Assembly (NCBI GenBank): GCA_046047235.1
Contig: JBJOII010000201.1
Coordinates: 1-5,694 of the forward strand
Length of the DNA: 5,694 bases
Direction of reading: 5' to 3'
From: JBMTVN01 sp046047235
Lineage (GTDB): Bacteria > Verrucomicrobiota > Verrucomicrobiia > Limisphaerales > JAHDYP01
In this document: in pieces, positions 5,245 through 5,694 of the stretch
How the letters are laid out: every line of letters begins with the position of its first letter
How positions within the stretch are numbered: position 1 is the first letter of the stretch
Made by a program: the position numbers and the translations under genes
The notes under the pieces: generated by a model
Databases searched by the model: none
What the model saw: the letters and a program-made list of their open reading frames with translations, nothing else
What the model was told of the DNA's origin: nothing

Positions 5245-5694
5245 CTCCTTCTTCTTCGTTGCCTTGCGCCCAAACAACCGCCCCACCACCACCAGCAAAA
5301 CCGCACCCACCAACGCAAAAAACAACTCCTCATACCGAATCAATACCGGACCCCAACCGAAATCAAACTGCCCCACATGCACCACCACGCCACCAATAAA
5401 TGAACCCACCAGCCCCAACAGTAACCGCCCCATCCTGCCCGTCCCAGTCGACTTCAAGGGCGTCATCATCCCCGCCACCGCACCCACCAAAACCCCCACA
5501 ATCACCCAGGCCACCAACTCATCACCGGTCCGGTTCACCAAACGCGCCTCGTCAATCCTCCGCCACAAATCCTTCGCCGCATCCGCCGCAGCCTGCCCCG
5601 CAGCACTCACCTCGCGTGAAGTCGTATCCGCCACCTCCCGCGCCGTATCCCCCAACCCCGCCTCACTCGTCGCCGCCCAAAGCGGCGTCACCAT
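5236..5694 (-). CDS. GlsB/YeaQ/YmgE-like (transglycosylase-associated) small membrane protein, 5' end probably incomplete
   Basis: The visible 152 residues end in a region like the GlsB/YeaQ/YmgE family: three membrane segments at about 61-77 (VAWVIVGVLVGAVAGMM), 89-107 (GRLLLGLVGSFIGGVVVHV) and 122-139 (ELFFALVGAVLLVVVGRL). Gly-rich helices and a G-S-F-I-G-G turn in the second segment fit the family, whose members are usually only about 80-90 residues. The protein ends in a basic tail, RKATKKKEER. The N-terminal 58 residues are an extra Ala-rich, charged, probably helical segment. The ATG at 5694 is the last base of the window, and the residues MVTPLWAATS look like the end of a signal peptide cleaved after LWA, so the true start is probably upstream. 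Family members are inner-membrane proteins linked to stress; the exact function is unclear. It is separated from the operon by about 520 bases and is likely an independent transcript. Confidence 0.75.
   Translation of the reverse strand: MVTPLWAATSEAGLGDTAREVADTTSREVSAAGQAAADAAKDLWRRIDEARLVNRTGDELVAWVIVGVLVGAVAGMMTPLKSTGTGRMGRLLLGLVGSFIGGVVVHVGQFDFGWGPVLIRYEELFFALVGAVLLVVVGRLFGRKATKKKEER

Overview
The window is a GC-rich stretch of bacterial chromosome with all recognisable genes on the minus strand. The best guess for the source is a member of Verrucomicrobiota, with a planctomycete or lentisphaerote relative as the alternative. The grounds are an exported (Tat) Gfo/Idh/MocA oxidoreductase ending in a REPWWI-type tail, next to a secreted Ala/Gly-rich HEAT-repeat protein and a GH78-like glycosidase, plus clear AAGGAG-type ribosome binding sites. 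This is recognition of gene type and style, not a database result.

Layout, read in the direction of transcription (right to left). (1) 5694-5236: a GlsB/YeaQ/YmgE-type small membrane protein whose true start probably lies beyond the right edge. (2) 5235-4714: about 520 bases with no convincing gene but much structure: a G-rich heptamer tandem array that begins over the preceding stop codon, a perfect 9-bp hairpin, a second short heptamer tract, an 80-bp element bounded by 9-bp inverted repeats that contains a hexamer repeat and a GC hairpin, and a possible G-quadruplex nearer the next gene. (3) 4713-3403: a Tat-exported Gfo/Idh/MocA oxidoreductase. (4) 3359-1392: a Sec-exported HEAT-repeat protein of 655 residues. 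(5) 1364-1: the N-terminal 454 residues of a secreted GH78 (alpha-L-rhamnosidase-like) protein, cut off by the left edge.

Genes 3 to 5 are spaced by 43 and 27 bases with no terminator between them, so they very likely form one operon, possibly continuing past the left edge. All three products carry export signals, so the operon appears to equip the periplasm (or outside of the cell) with a sugar oxidoreductase, a helical-repeat protein that may bind partners, and a rhamnoside-cleaving enzyme. A role in breakdown of rhamnose-containing plant or algal glycans or glycosides is a reasonable inference; the substrate is not shown by the sequence.

The plus strand is strikingly C-rich and the coding strand G-rich (TTG Leu, CGG Arg and GGG Gly codons are common), in genes and spacers alike. 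This skew removes stop codons from other frames and creates many long false reading frames on the plus strand.
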